Positions 1 to 8,130 of a stretch of DNA of 64,000 nucleotides are shown in pieces (positions within the stretch are counted from its first letter, which is position 1; each line of letters starts with the position of its first letter). The DNA is from Cylindrospermum stagnale PCC 7417 (lineage in GTDB: Bacteria; Cyanobacteriota; Cyanobacteriia; Cyanobacteriales; Nostocaceae): NCBI RefSeq assembly GCF_000317535.1, contig NC_019757.1, positions 471,001 through 535,000 on the forward strand, given 5' to 3'. The notes below the pieces were generated by a model. The model did no database searches. It was not told the origin of the DNA and worked only from the letters and a program-made list of their open reading frames with translations. Position numbers and translations under genes: made by a program.

Positions 1-312
1 ACGACGGCTGGCTAATTTATGCAGTAGAGACACACCAAAACTTGTCGGCTTAGGTTTGATGGCATAAATAATATCGCCATCTAGTTTTTGCCAAAGCTTT
101 TTAGCTGATGTAAAAAACTCAGGATAGTTTTTGCCATCAACAGCTGATACTGGTATGCCTACAGGAGGAATAGCGTACAATTCCTGACCAAATAAAAAGC
201 CTACAACCTCTACGTCATAATCAATTTTTTTTAGGACTTGAGCGAGTAAAAAGGCTCGAACTGAGCCTCCTCCAGACAAGTCACTCACAACTAACGAAAC
301 TTTGCCTTTCAT
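1..312 (-). CDS. Glycosyltransferase, GT-B type, N-terminal part (runs off the window)
   Basis: Only the first 104 codons are in the window; the gene continues past position 1. The ATG is at 312-310. The visible protein starts with a short beta-strand and a glycine-rich loop (DLSGGGSVRAF), followed by a helix and a second strand (VEVVGFLFG). This is the usual N-terminal Rossmann pattern of family-4 type glycosyltransferases, where the GG(A/S)xR loop lies near the acceptor site. It begins 12 bases after the stop of the family-2 glycosyltransferase upstream, so the two probably form one operon for polysaccharide or glycolipid assembly. The donor, acceptor and C-terminal nucleotide-sugar domain cannot be seen, so the call rests on the N-terminal pattern and context. 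Confidence 0.6.
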   Translation of the reverse strand, partial: MKGKVSLVVSDLSGGGSVRAFLLAQVLKKIDYDVEVVGFLFGQELYAIPPVGIPVSAVDGKNYPEFFTSAKKLWQKLDGDIIYAIKPKPTSFGVSLLHKLASRR

Positions 313-324
313 ATATTAGTTGCT

Positions 325-1368
325 TTAATCACTGCTGATATAACTGTTATTTGGTTTTTTGAAAAAGTTGCTGAAGTGGGAAAAAATAGATATGATTTTT
401 TGAGAGCGCGGGCCTCGGTATTTTTCATACAGTACAAAACTGGGAATAATTAGCCTAGTTTGATAAATAAACTTGAGTACAGAGCGATGATTAATCTTGA
501 TTTTTTTATTTAACATGTACAAAGGAGGGGAAAATATTTTAATTAGCCGAGCAAAATTTTCAGATTCTTTTTCTCTAATTGCTTCTTTAATTAAAAAATC
601 TATCCCTACTTGGCATAAAGAAATCAAATCCTGATGCTTGGTGCACACCGTCTCGTAGAACAAAATATAATAACCTTTCATGTAAGGCCAGTTATTAGTT
701 CTATTAGACTGATGTTTTGTATAATATGCTCCAATTAACGGGGTGTATACAAAATTCGCCCCTAAAAGTAAAAGGTCTAATGTAAAATCTCTATCTTGCA
801 GAGCTTTCAGCCTCTCGTCAAATAACTTTTTATTGAGAATATCTCTACTCATCAATAGACATTGCTGAAGTAAAGGAAATGGTGAATCAGCTAAAAAATC
901 AGGGATGAGTAATCGCTCTATCAATTGGTCTCTTGATAAAGAATTAACTATATTTTCTTGTCTGTTGATAATTTGTTGTTCTCTGTCTATGAACACCCGT
1001 TCATAATCTGTATAAAAAACAGTGTTGTCTTCGTCATGCAAGTCACTTAGATGATCTAATTGAAATTTTATTTTATTTTCGTGAATCCAATCGTCTCCAT
1101 CTAAAAACTGAATCCACTTGCCTTGTGCCTGTTTAACGCCATAATTACGACTTGAAGACACTCCGCCATTTTCTTTATAGAAGTAGCTTACTCTTGAATC
1201 TAGATTCATTAATTGCTTTGCAACTTCTTGAGTGTTATCAGTAGAGCCATCATCTACCATGATACATTCAAGGTCAGTAAACGTTTGTGATAGTACGCTT
1301 TTAACTGAGCGTTCTAGGTAGCTAGCTTGATTAAAACAGGTAACAATAATCGTAACAAGTGGAGTCAT
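325..1368 (-). CDS. Glycosyltransferase family 2
   Basis: A 347-residue GT-A fold glycosyltransferase that transfers a sugar from a nucleotide donor, probably for exopolysaccharide or O-antigen-like glycan. The N terminus reads VTIIVTCFNQASYLERSV, then the nucleotide-binding VDDGSTDNT at about residues 38-46 and the metal-binding DXD-type segment FLDGDDW near residue 90. These are the core signatures of the family. No transmembrane segment is obvious, so it is probably a cytosolic or peripheral enzyme. The C-terminal 150 residues are rich in Lys/Arg and aromatic residues and are less conserved. It is followed at 12 bases by another glycosyltransferase. The exact sugar and linkage cannot be read from the sequence. 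Confidence 0.88.
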   Translation of the reverse strand: MTPLVTIIVTCFNQASYLERSVKSVLSQTFTDLECIMVDDGSTDNTQEVAKQLMNLDSRVSYFYKENGGVSSSRNYGVKQAQGKWIQFLDGDDWIHENKIKFQLDHLSDLHDEDNTVFYTDYERVFIDREQQIINRQENIVNSLSRDQLIERLLIPDFLADSPFPLLQQCLLMSRDILNKKLFDERLKALQDRDFTLDLLLLGANFVYTPLIGAYYTKHQSNRTNNWPYMKGYYILFYETVCTKHQDLISLCQVGIDFLIKEAIREKESENFARLIKIFSPPLYMLNKKIKINHRSVLKFIYQTRLIIPSFVLYEKYRGPRSQKIISIFSHFSNFFKKPNNSYISSD

Positions 1369-1815
1369 TGATTAAACACTCTTCTTGTTGAGAAGGTACA
1401 GATAAGCAATTGAAAATTCAGGCAGGAGAAAATCAAGTACTAGGAAAACAAAATAAGCTAAGTCGGCATCTCAATTGAGATGTTGGGATATTTGGTGGTA
1501 AAAATCAAGGCTGACTCTTGTTTACAAAACTTAGTCGGTGTTATTATTAAGTAACTAATGCTTGCTCAACTACGAAATGGTTTTAACATAAGTTGTTTCT
1601 TACTTTTAAAGTTGCAAATAAATGCCAATGATGAATCAAGATTTAATTTGTGATCAAATATGGTAAAGCGGGTATTTTTATTTACCCTGAGAGCAAAAGC
1701 TGCAATAAAAGCCTAAATAAAGTTAACGCCATATTGGCAAGTTCGTCTAGCGAAATTCCACGTAGAAAATATATCTATTAATACAAAATGTATACTTATA
1801 AGGAAGGCAAAGGTG
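1369..1815. other. Intergenic region between divergent genes
   Basis: This stretch separates the leftward glycosyltransferases from gloB and should hold both promoters. It contains a perfect 16-base palindrome at 1467-1482 (CATCTCAATTGAGATG), which could bind a dimeric regulator. A TATACT hexamer lies at 1791-1796, just before the gloB ribosome binding site. No convincing -35 box, coding remnant or RNA gene was seen. Confidence 0.4.
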
Positions 1816-2589
1816 ATGCAGGTAATCCGTCTTGAGGCACTCTCAGACAACTATATATTTTTACTGCACGATGCACAGGAAAATATCGCTGCTGTTGTCG
1901 ATCCAGCGGTGGCTGAACCAGTCTTAAAGCAACTTGCACAACTAAAAGCTGAGTTGGTGGCAATTTTGAACACCCATCATCATCACGATCATGTGGGTGG
2001 CAATCAGCAGCTAATTCAACATTTTCCCCAAGTGACAGTTTATGGTGGTGTTGAGGATCGAGGGCGAATTCCCGGACAGCAGGTGTTTTTGCAACAAGGC
2101 GATCGCATTTCTTTTGGCGATCGCGTCGCGGAAATCGTCTTCGTTCCCGGACATACCCGCGCTCACATCGCTTACTACTTTCCCCCAGCACCAGCCGGCG
2201 AGACGGGGGAGTTATTCTGTGGTGATACTCTGTTTGCTGGCGGTTGCGGTCGCTTGTTTGAAGGGACACCAACACAAATGCTAGACTCCCTCGCTAAACT
2301 CCGCGCTCTTCCCGATAATACCCGCGTTTGGTGCGCCCACGAATACACTTTAAAGAATCTGCAATTTGCCCTCACCGTGGATGGTGAGAACGCAGATTTA
2401 CAAAAACGCTACGATCAAGTCAAGGCTTGCCGCGATCGCCAACAAGCTACCGTTCCCTCGCTGTTGGGTGTGGAAAAGCGGACGAATCCCTTTTTAAGGT
2501 GGGAGCAACCATCATTACAATTAGCTGCCAACAGTCATGATTCAGTACAAACCTTTGCTCGGATTCGGGGAATGAAAGACAGATTTTAG
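1816..2589 (+). CDS. gloB: Hydroxyacylglutathione hydrolase (glyoxalase II)
   Basis: A 257-residue metallo-beta-lactamase-fold enzyme that hydrolyses S-lactoylglutathione to lactate and glutathione, the second step of methylglyoxal detoxification in the cytosol. The dinuclear metal motif [10 protein letters not shown] is at about residues 53-62. Further ligands are in VPGHTRAHI, in [17 protein letters not shown] (the GDTLF strand typical of glyoxalase II) and in [11 protein letters not shown]. The C-terminal substrate-binding part ends with NPFLR, also typical. Length matches the family. I chose the ATG at 1816 over the GTG three bases before it; AAGGAAG lies about ten bases upstream. It appears to be a single-gene unit. 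Confidence 0.95.
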   Translation: MQVIRLEALSDNYIFLLHDAQENIAAVVDPAVAEPVLKQLAQLKAELVAILNTHHHHDHVGGNQQLIQHFPQVTVYGGVEDRGRIPGQQVFLQQGDRISFGDRVAEIVFVPGHTRAHIAYYFPPAPAGETGELFCGDTLFAGGCGRLFEGTPTQMLDSLAKLRALPDNTRVWCAHEYTLKNLQFALTVDGENADLQKRYDQVKACRDRQQATVPSLLGVEKRTNPFLRWEQPSLQLAANSHDSVQTFARIRGMKDRF

Positions 2590-2754
2590 TCGTAGGTCAG
2601 TATTACCAATGATTCTGGGATTTTTCTGGCGCTAATAGTTGCGATCGCCCCCACCTTTTCGCTAAAATCTTAACTTTGGGATATAGTCGCAGTCCAAGCA
2701 AGCTATCCTGCTGATGCCCAAATTAATGAGATTTTACAGGAAAAACGAAAACAG

Positions 2755-3213
2755 ATGGTGAAACGCGTACAGTTAGTTTTAAATCAGGATATCAGCAAGC
2801 TAGGCAAATCTGGCGACTTAGTAGAAGTAGCTCCCGGCTATGCTCGTAATTATCTGATTCCCCAAAAAAAGGCAACTCATGCCACCCCCGGCATTCTCAA
2901 GCAAGTAGAACGCCGGCGCGAGAAAGAACGTCAGCTGCAATTAGAACTCAGACAACAAGCTGAAGCGCAAAAAGTAGCTCTGGAAAAAGTTGGTAGCTTG
3001 AAAATTGCCAAGCAAGTTGGTGAAAATGAAGCTATTTTCGGTACAGTCACTACCCAAGATATTGCCGAGGCAATTCAGGCAGCTACCGGTCAAGAAGTTG
3101 ATCGCCGTGGCATTACTATCCCCGATATCAACCACCTGGGTACATACAAAGCCGAAATTAAGCTGTTTTCTGACGTAGCAGCAGAAATCGAGATTGAAGT
3201 CGTCCCTAGCTAA
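2755..3213 (+). CDS. rplI: 50S ribosomal protein L9
   Basis: A 152-residue ribosomal protein that binds 23S rRNA at the base of the L1 stalk. The N-terminal domain has the family signature [18 protein letters not shown] at residues 21-38. A long connecting helix rich in Lys, Arg, Glu and Gln (about 45-75) joins it to the C-terminal domain, which includes [14 protein letters not shown]. The length is that of a complete L9. It lies upstream of dnaB, an order common in cyanobacteria and other bacteria. A strong hairpin with a T run follows the stop codon, so most transcripts may end before dnaB. Confidence 0.97.
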   Translation: MVKRVQLVLNQDISKLGKSGDLVEVAPGYARNYLIPQKKATHATPGILKQVERRREKERQLQLELRQQAEAQKVALEKVGSLKIAKQVGENEAIFGTVTTQDIAEAIQAATGQEVDRRGITIPDINHLGTYKAEIKLFSDVAAEIEIEVVPS

Positions 3214-3229
3214 CTACTGTTTAGTTTGC

Positions 3230-3274
3230 TACCACAGATGAATCATTAGTGTTTATCTGTGGTATTTGCTTTTT
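3230..3274 (+). terminator. Rho-independent terminator after rplI
   Basis: Perfect 10-base stem TACCACAGAT (3230-3239) and ATCTGTGGTA (3255-3264) with a 15-base loop. It is followed by TTTGCTTTTT. It begins 17 bases after the rplI stop codon. Confidence 0.75.
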
Positions 3275-3390
3275 AGGGAAATTTCTTGTTAACAAAATAG
3301 CCTTGGTAGCATCTTCAAGTCGATTTTGGACTATAAGGGTAATAGCGAAACCCTAATCCCCAATCCAAAATCGCAAATTTAAAATCGCTT

Positions 3391-6033
3391 ATGGCTGAAG
3401 AACTGAGTTTTAAAGGCGATGGTAGCGAGCGCCTGCCACCCCAAAACATTGAGGCAGAAGAAGCGATTTTGGGGGGAATATTACTAGATCCAGAAGCGAT
3501 CGGTCGAATTAGCGATCGCCTAACTCCAGAAGCTTTTTACATTAGCGCTCACAAAGAAATCTATCAAGCAGCGCTACGCCTTCACGCCCAAGGTAAACCC
3601 ACAGACTTACTCGCAGTCACCAGTTGGCTAGCTGACAACGATAAACTTACCCGCATTGGCGGCAGAAATAAATTAGCAACTCTCGTAGACCGCACCGTTT
3701 CAGCCGTTAACATCGACGCCTTAGCAGGGTTAGTCATGGAAAAATACCTGCGTCGGCAGTTAATTAAAGCTGGCGGTGAAATCGTTCATCTCGGTTACGA
3801 AACAGAAACCGAATTGCCAATTGTCCTCGACCAAGCAGAACAGAAAGTTTTTGGAGTCACCCAAGAACGTCCCCAATCAGGCTTAGTTCACATTGCCGAT
3901 ACCCTGATTAATAATTTCCAAGATATTGAAGCTCGAAATCAAGGTATCGCCTTGCCGGGTATTCCCTGCGGCTTTTATGATTTAGATGCCAATACCGGCG
4001 GCTTTCAGCGTTCTGATTTGATTATCGTTGCTGCTAGGCCATCAATGGGGAAAACGGCCTTCTGCTTGAACATCGCTCATAACATTGCTGCTGGTTATAA
4101 ATTACCAGTTGCTATTTTTAGTTTAGAAATGTCAAAAGAGCAATTGGTGCAACGTTTATTAGCTAGCGAGGCGCAAATTGAAAGTAGTTATCTCCGGAGT
4201 GGACGACTTAGCCAATCTCAGTGGGAACCGTTAAGCCGTGCTATTGGTATGCTCTCAGAAATGCCAATTTATATTGATGACACAGCGAATATTACAGTTA
4301 ACCAAATGCGTAGTCAAGCGCGGCGACTGCAAGCAGAACAGAATATGCAATTAGGATTAATCGTGATAGATTACTTGCAATTAATGGAAGGAGCAGGTGA
4401 TAATCGCGTTCAAGAATTATCAAAAATTACGCGTCAACTCAAAGGTTTAGCGCGTGAATTATCTGTACCAATTATTGCCCTATCTCAGTTGAGTCGAGCA
4501 GTGGAAGCACGCACCAATAAACGCCCGATCTTATCTGATTTGCGCGAATCTGGTTGTTTAACAGGCGATACTTTAGTAACAATTGCAAGTAGTGGAAAAC
4601 GAGTTCCAATTAAAGAGTTGGTAGGTAAATCTGGTTTTGAAGTCTGGGCATTGAATGAAGAAACATTAAAGCTTGAAACTGCTACTGTAAATCATGCTTT
4701 TTCAACTGGTAAAAAACCTGTCTTTCAGCTTAAAACTCGTCTAGGTCGCTCTATTAGAGCTACTGGAAATCACAAATTCTTAACTATCAAAGGGTGGAAG
4801 CGACTAGATGAATTAAAAGAAGGTAACAGGTTAGCAATTCCTCGGCATATTGGCAGTTCTGCTTGTCAAACAATGACTCATCCCCAATTAGCACTTCTTG
4901 GACATTTGATTGGAGATGGATGTACTTTACCTCGTCATGCCATCCAATACACAACGAGAGAAGAGGATTTGGCTAACATAGTTACCTCTCTTTCTCTTGA
5001 AGTATTTGGTGGTGCTATCTCCCCACGGGTTAACAAAGAAAGAAACTGGTATCAGGTTTATCTTGCTTCCAGTCTACCTCTGGGTCGTAATACTAGAAAT
5101 CCAGTTGCTCAATGGCTAGATTCTATGGACGCATTTGGCTTGAGGTCTTACGAAAAATTTATCCCAGTACCAGTTTTTGAACAACCCCAAGAAGCAATTG
5201 CTCTTTTCCTGCGCCATCTATGGAGTACGGATGGTTCTATTAAGCTAGTTTCAGGTAAAAGGTTACGTCCTATTGCCTACTATGCCAGCAGTAGTGAGAA
5301 GTTAGCAGCAGATGTACAATCGCTTCTGTTAAGGCTTGGCATTAACGCTCGGTTAAAAATGGTTCCACAATCTGGAAAAGGTCGAAATCAGTACCACGTA
5401 GTCATAACAGGTAAATCTGATATCGAATTATTTGCCCAACAAATTGGTGCTATAGGAAGCTATAAGTGCCAGTCCATGCAAGAAATTGTGGAGCATATTA
5501 AAACTTGTGTTGCTAATACTAATAGAGATGTAATACCAACAGAGGTTTGGAAGATGTACGCTATTCCCGCAATGCAGTTAGCTGGTATTACAACACGACA
5601 AATGCAAGCTGCTATTGGAACAGCATATTGTGGCACAACTCTTTATAAGTGCAACTTAAGTCGAGAACGTGCTTTAAGAGTAGCAGAAGCTGTCCAATCA
5701 AATGATATGGCTATCTTATCTAACAGCGATATTTACTGGGATGAAATTATCTCAATCGAGCCTGATGGTGAAGAAGAAGTTTACGATTTAACAGTTCCTA
5801 GCTTGCATAATTTTATTGCGAATAACATCATAGTCCATAACTCAATAGAACAAGATGCGGACTTAGTAATTATGTTGTACCGCGATGAATATTACACACC
5901 AGATACACCCGAACGCGGAATTGCAGAAGTAAATGTGGTTAAACACCGTAACGGTCCGACAGGAATAGTTAAACTTTTATTCGATCCACAGTTTACAAAG
6001 TTCAAAAACTTAGCCAAACCAAATCATTATTAA
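3391..6033 (+). CDS. dnaB: Replicative DNA helicase DnaB with an in-frame intein
   Basis: 880 codons encode a DnaB precursor. After removal of the 429-residue intein the mature helicase is 451 residues, the normal size. DnaB is the hexameric ring ATPase that unwinds DNA at the replication fork. The N-terminal primase-interacting domain begins LPPQNIEAEEAILGG. The RecA-like ATPase has Walker A (ARPSMGKTAF, about residues 213-222), Walker B (LIVIDYLQLM) and LSQLSRAVEART. The extein is split after DLRESG and resumes with SIEQDADLVIML. The splice site therefore falls in a highly conserved ATPase loop, and the helicase cannot be active without splicing. The ATG at 3391 gives the expected MAEELSF start. 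Confidence 0.97.
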   Translation: MAEELSFKGDGSERLPPQNIEAEEAILGGILLDPEAIGRISDRLTPEAFYISAHKEIYQAALRLHAQGKPTDLLAVTSWLADNDKLTRIGGRNKLATLVDRTVSAVNIDALAGLVMEKYLRRQLIKAGGEIVHLGYETETELPIVLDQAEQKVFGVTQERPQSGLVHIADTLINNFQDIEARNQGIALPGIPCGFYDLDANTGGFQRSDLIIVAARPSMGKTAFCLNIAHNIAAGYKLPVAIFSLEMSKEQLVQRLLASEAQIESSYLRSGRLSQSQWEPLSRAIGMLSEMPIYIDDTANITVNQMRSQARRLQAEQNMQLGLIVIDYLQLMEGAGDNRVQELSKITRQLKGLARELSVPIIALSQLSRAVEARTNKRPILSDLRESGCLTGDTLVTIASSGKRVPIKELVGKSGFEVWALNEETLKLETATVNHAFSTGKKPVFQLKTRLGRSIRATGNHKFLTIKGWKRLDELKEGNRLAIPRHIGSSACQTMTHPQLALLGHLIGDGCTLPRHAIQYTTREEDLANIVTSLSLEVFGGAISPRVNKERNWYQVYLASSLPLGRNTRNPVAQWLDSMDAFGLRSYEKFIPVPVFEQPQEAIALFLRHLWSTDGSIKLVSGKRLRPIAYYASSSEKLAADVQSLLLRLGINARLKMVPQSGKGRNQYHVVITGKSDIELFAQQIGAIGSYKCQSMQEIVEHIKTCVANTNRDVIPTEVWKMYAIPAMQLAGITTRQMQAAIGTAYCGTTLYKCNLSRERALRVAEAVQSNDMAILSNSDIYWDEIISIEPDGEEEVYDLTVPSLHNFIANNIIVHNSIEQDADLVIMLYRDEYYTPDTPERGIAEVNVVKHRNGPTGIVKLLFDPQFTKFKNLAKPNHY
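4555..5841 (+). other. DnaB intein with LAGLIDADG-type homing endonuclease
   Basis: This self-splicing protein element covers precursor residues 389-817 (429 residues). It starts with Cys (CLTGDTLVTI, block A). Block B is ATGNHKFLTIKGW with the TxxH-type motif, and the C-terminal block is HNFIANNIIVHN followed by extein Ser. All catalytic splice-junction residues are therefore present: Cys1, block-B His, penultimate His, terminal Asn and Ser+1. Between them are two dodecapeptide-like motifs, LLGHLIGDG and LWSTDGS, which mark a DOD homing endonuclease. Both acidic positions are intact, so the element may still be mobile. The insertion point (ESG/C and N/SIEQD) is that of the well-known Synechocystis DnaB intein. 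Confidence 0.93.
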
Positions 6034-6043
6034 AGCAATAATG

Positions 6044-6157
6044 GGTAATTGGTAATTGGTAATGGGTAATGGGTAATTGGTAATTGGTAATTGGTAATTG
6101 GTAATTGGTAATTGGTAATTAGACAAAACTACTACCCATTACCGATTACCCATTACC
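6044..6157. repeat. Heptamer tandem repeat (11 copies) with inverted partner
   Basis: Eleven consecutive 7-base units of GGTAATT, two of them GGTAATG, fill 6044-6120. This is the STRR heptamer type known from heterocystous cyanobacteria. At 6134-6157 the run CCCATTACCGATTACCCATTACC is nearly the reverse complement of the GGTAATG units, so RNA from either strand could fold into a hairpin. It lies between the convergent 3' ends of dnaB and the FKBP gene and may end transcription from both. Confidence 0.9.
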
Positions 6158-6162
6158 GAAAT

Positions 6163-6684
6163 TTATTTGATGTTTAGCAATTCGACATCAAAAACCAGGG
6201 TAGCGTGGGGTGGAATTACATTACCAGCACCACGAGCACCATAACCTAACTCTGAGGGGATAATTAACTGACGGCGATCGCCAATTTTCATCGTGCTCAG
6301 ACCTTCATCCCAGCCCTTGATCACCTGTCCGATACCGATTTTAAACTCGAAGGGTTGGCCGCGATCGCGTGAACTATCAAACTTAGTACCATCTTCTAGA
6401 GTACCAACGTAGTGAACCACAACCGTTTGTCCTTTTTGAGGAGTCGCTCCCGTCCCCTTTGCTAACTCAACATACTTCAATCCAGAAGGGGTAGTGACGA
6501 CATTCGCATCAGACATAATCTTGCTCGCTATCAGGGTATTGTTTTCATTAACAGTAGTGACCGCTGGTGGCGTTTGGGTCAACTTAGCAGCAATAGCACT
6601 ATCCTGTTTACCGCCAACTTGCGCCACCACCAAAGCCACAACACAAACCAGCATGAACGCCACGCTGAGTAAAATTGATTTCAA
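6163..6684 (-). CDS. FKBP-type peptidyl-prolyl cis-trans isomerase, exported or membrane-anchored
   Basis: A 173-residue isomerase that speeds cis-trans isomerisation at proline bonds during protein folding. Residues 1-22 form a hydrophobic signal or anchor (SILLSVAFMLVCVVALVVA), so the enzyme probably works in the periplasm or thylakoid lumen. A linker follows, and the FKBP domain occupies about residues 66-173. Signatures include VVVHYVGTLEDGTKFDSS, the FK506-pocket segment GQVIKGWDEGLSTMKIGDRR, and the C-terminal GYGARGAGNVIPPHATLVF. All expected pocket aromatic and aspartate residues are present. The gene is convergent with dnaB across the heptamer repeat and lies downstream of the phasin-like gene on the same strand with a 79-base gap. 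Confidence 0.92.
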   Translation of the reverse strand: MKSILLSVAFMLVCVVALVVAQVGGKQDSAIAAKLTQTPPAVTTVNENNTLIASKIMSDANVVTTPSGLKYVELAKGTGATPQKGQTVVVHYVGTLEDGTKFDSSRDRGQPFEFKIGIGQVIKGWDEGLSTMKIGDRRQLIIPSELGYGARGAGNVIPPHATLVFDVELLNIK

Positions 6685-6763
6685 AATCAGCCCTCTCTAC
6701 TTAGGTAGTAAGGTAATACTATTACCAACAGGACACATTTTAGTTTAAATCACAAAGGACATT

Positions 6764-7087
6764 TCAACGCCAAAGCTTGTTTTCTAAATCGCGCACTTGA
6801 CGCTCTAAACGGTCAATTCTCCCCCGCAGCTCATCCACCTCAGACTGGCGAGCAACCCCCAAATCCTGCATCATATTCCGCATTTGCCGCTGCATTTGCT
6901 CTTCCCAAGTTCCTTGCTCCGACTTTAACTGCTGTGCAATGTCATCCATTACCGCCTTGGCTTGCTCAGGATTCAGCTTCCCATCCTTGACCAATTCATC
7001 ACCCACTTGGCGCAGTTTGTCTGCAACCAAAGACGTTGTGCCAATACCCAGCATCATTAGCTGCTGCAACCAGTTGTTGCTGTCCAT
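6764..7087 (-). CDS. Phasin-like, coiled-coil protein
   Basis: A 107-residue protein without signal peptide. It starts with a short hydrophobic helix (WLQQLMMLGIGTTSLVADKL), then a charged helix with KLNPEQAKAVMDDIAQQLK, and ends in a heptad-type coiled coil (VDELRGRIDRLERQVRDLENK). This layout matches the phasin/PhaF-like family found in most cyanobacteria, in which the N-terminal amphipathic part contacts a granule or membrane and the C-terminal coil oligomerises. Actual binding to polyhydroxyalkanoate is not shown by the sequence, and no PHA synthase is in the window. It may be co-transcribed with the FKBP gene downstream. Confidence 0.7.
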   Translation of the reverse strand: MDSNNWLQQLMMLGIGTTSLVADKLRQVGDELVKDGKLNPEQAKAVMDDIAQQLKSEQGTWEEQMQRQMRNMMQDLGVARQSEVDELRGRIDRLERQVRDLENKLWR

Positions 7088-7223
7088 ACTCCCTTCCTCT
7101 TACTTGTTGCCAACCAGCGGACCTTTGCTCATCAATCTACCCGATCAGGCTATGCTGGAAGCGTGGTTATTCTAGCCTACAAATCTATTCTGGCAAATTT
7201 GGGAACACAAGGAATAAAACTGC

Positions 7224-7345
7224 GTGGTAATTGAACTACTCAAATTTAAAATTGCCCCCGAACAGCGGGAAAAGTTTATCCAGAATGATGCAGAAATTTG
7301 GACAACAGCACCGGCTTCCTCCTCCCGGACTCCTGGGTAAAATAG
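7224..7345 (+). pseudogene. Truncated remnant of a small conserved cyanobacterial protein (TIGR03792-like)
   Basis: A GTG-started frame reads VVIELLKFKIAPEQREKF then IQNDAEIWTTA, which I recognise as the N terminus of a roughly 100-residue cyanobacterial family (TIGR03792). The expected continuation (PGFLGKEVW-like) appears as PGLLGK, but in the next frame (about 7324-7342), and the original frame stops at 7340. The remaining two thirds are absent; folA begins 30 bases later. I read it as a gene broken by a one-base shift and a deletion. The family assignment is from memory and needs a homology search. Confidence 0.5.
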
Positions 7346-7370
7346 CTACCAACCTTCAATCAGGAAAAAA

Positions 7371-7898
7371 ATGAGCATGAACCAGCCTGAGATCATCATC
7401 ATTGCTGCTCTAGCTGCGTCAAATCGAGTCATCGGCAAAAATGGCAAGTTGCCTTGGAGCATTCCCGCCGATTCTCAGAGATTTCAGAATTTAATCATCG
7501 GTCACGCCATAATCATGGGTCGAAAAACTTGGGAATATGACCTTGAAAAGCGCCCAGCAATGGAGTGCTTCAATGTAGTTATTTCTGCCTCCACACCTGA
7601 AGATGAAATTGCCGAATTACAGCTTCAATACCCGTCTAATTTACTATTTGTAACTTCGATTCAAGAAGCCTTGCAGAAAGTCAGCCATCATCAACAGGCT
7701 TTTATTGTAGGCGGTGCTTTTATTTATAGCCAAGCATTGAATTTAGCAGATACCTGGGAACTCACTTTAGTAGAAGGAGATTTTGAAGGTGATACCTTCT
7801 TCCCTGAATATGAATTCCTGATTGGTAATCAGTTTGAAATGGTAAACCAAGAACCTCACCCAGGCTATAGATTTGAAACTTACAAACGAATTATTTAG
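7371..7898 (+). CDS. folA: Dihydrofolate reductase
   Basis: A 175-residue DHFR-fold enzyme expected to reduce dihydrofolate to tetrahydrofolate with NADPH. The N terminus AALAASNRVIGKNGKLPW carries the NADPH-binding and Met20-loop features, and IPADSQRFQNLI has the substrate-binding acidic position. IIMGRKTWE is the classic cofactor-binding segment, and FIVGGAFIYSQAL is the second GG motif. Length is close to that of bacterial FolA. Many cyanobacteria lack a canonical FolA, so a DHFR-fold reductase with another pterin or RibD-like substrate is possible. The ATG at 7371 is followed by a second in-frame ATG at 7377; GGAAAA lies upstream. It stands alone and ends at a hairpin. Confidence 0.8.
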   Translation: MSMNQPEIIIIAALAASNRVIGKNGKLPWSIPADSQRFQNLIIGHAIIMGRKTWEYDLEKRPAMECFNVVISASTPEDEIAELQLQYPSNLLFVTSIQEALQKVSHHQQAFIVGGAFIYSQALNLADTWELTLVEGDFEGDTFFPEYEFLIGNQFEMVNQEPHPGYRFETYKRII

Positions 7899-7963
7899 AA
7901 CCTCAGACAAGCAAAAATTTCCCCATACCTGATTAGGAAAAAATACCCCACATATAACCGTAG

Positions 7964-7986
7964 AACAGGCGTCTCGCCTGTTTTAG
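7964..7986 (+). terminator. Candidate terminator downstream of folA
   Basis: AACAGGCG (7964-7971), loop TCT, CGCCTGTT (7975-7982), then a T-rich tail TTTAGTTTT. The 8-base stem is perfect. The motif is also a common dispersed palindrome in Nostoc-type genomes and is followed by other small repeats up to about 8040. Confidence 0.55.
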
Positions 7987-8130
7987 TTTTATGGCAGGCA
8001 AGACTTCGGCTTCGCTCAGTCGAACGATGCCCGCCCTACATGATTATTTAATAACTCTGAAAGAAGAATAATCAACTAAAGCAAGTACTTAGTTATACTC
8101 ATAGTTACAAAATTAGCAGATGCGAGTATT

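Noticed and set aside
6044-6157. Heptamer array considered as CRISPR-like or as an origin iteron array
   Set aside because: Units are 7 bases with no spacers and match the simple STRR type. No DnaA-box cluster or dnaA/dnaN gene is nearby, so an origin is not supported.
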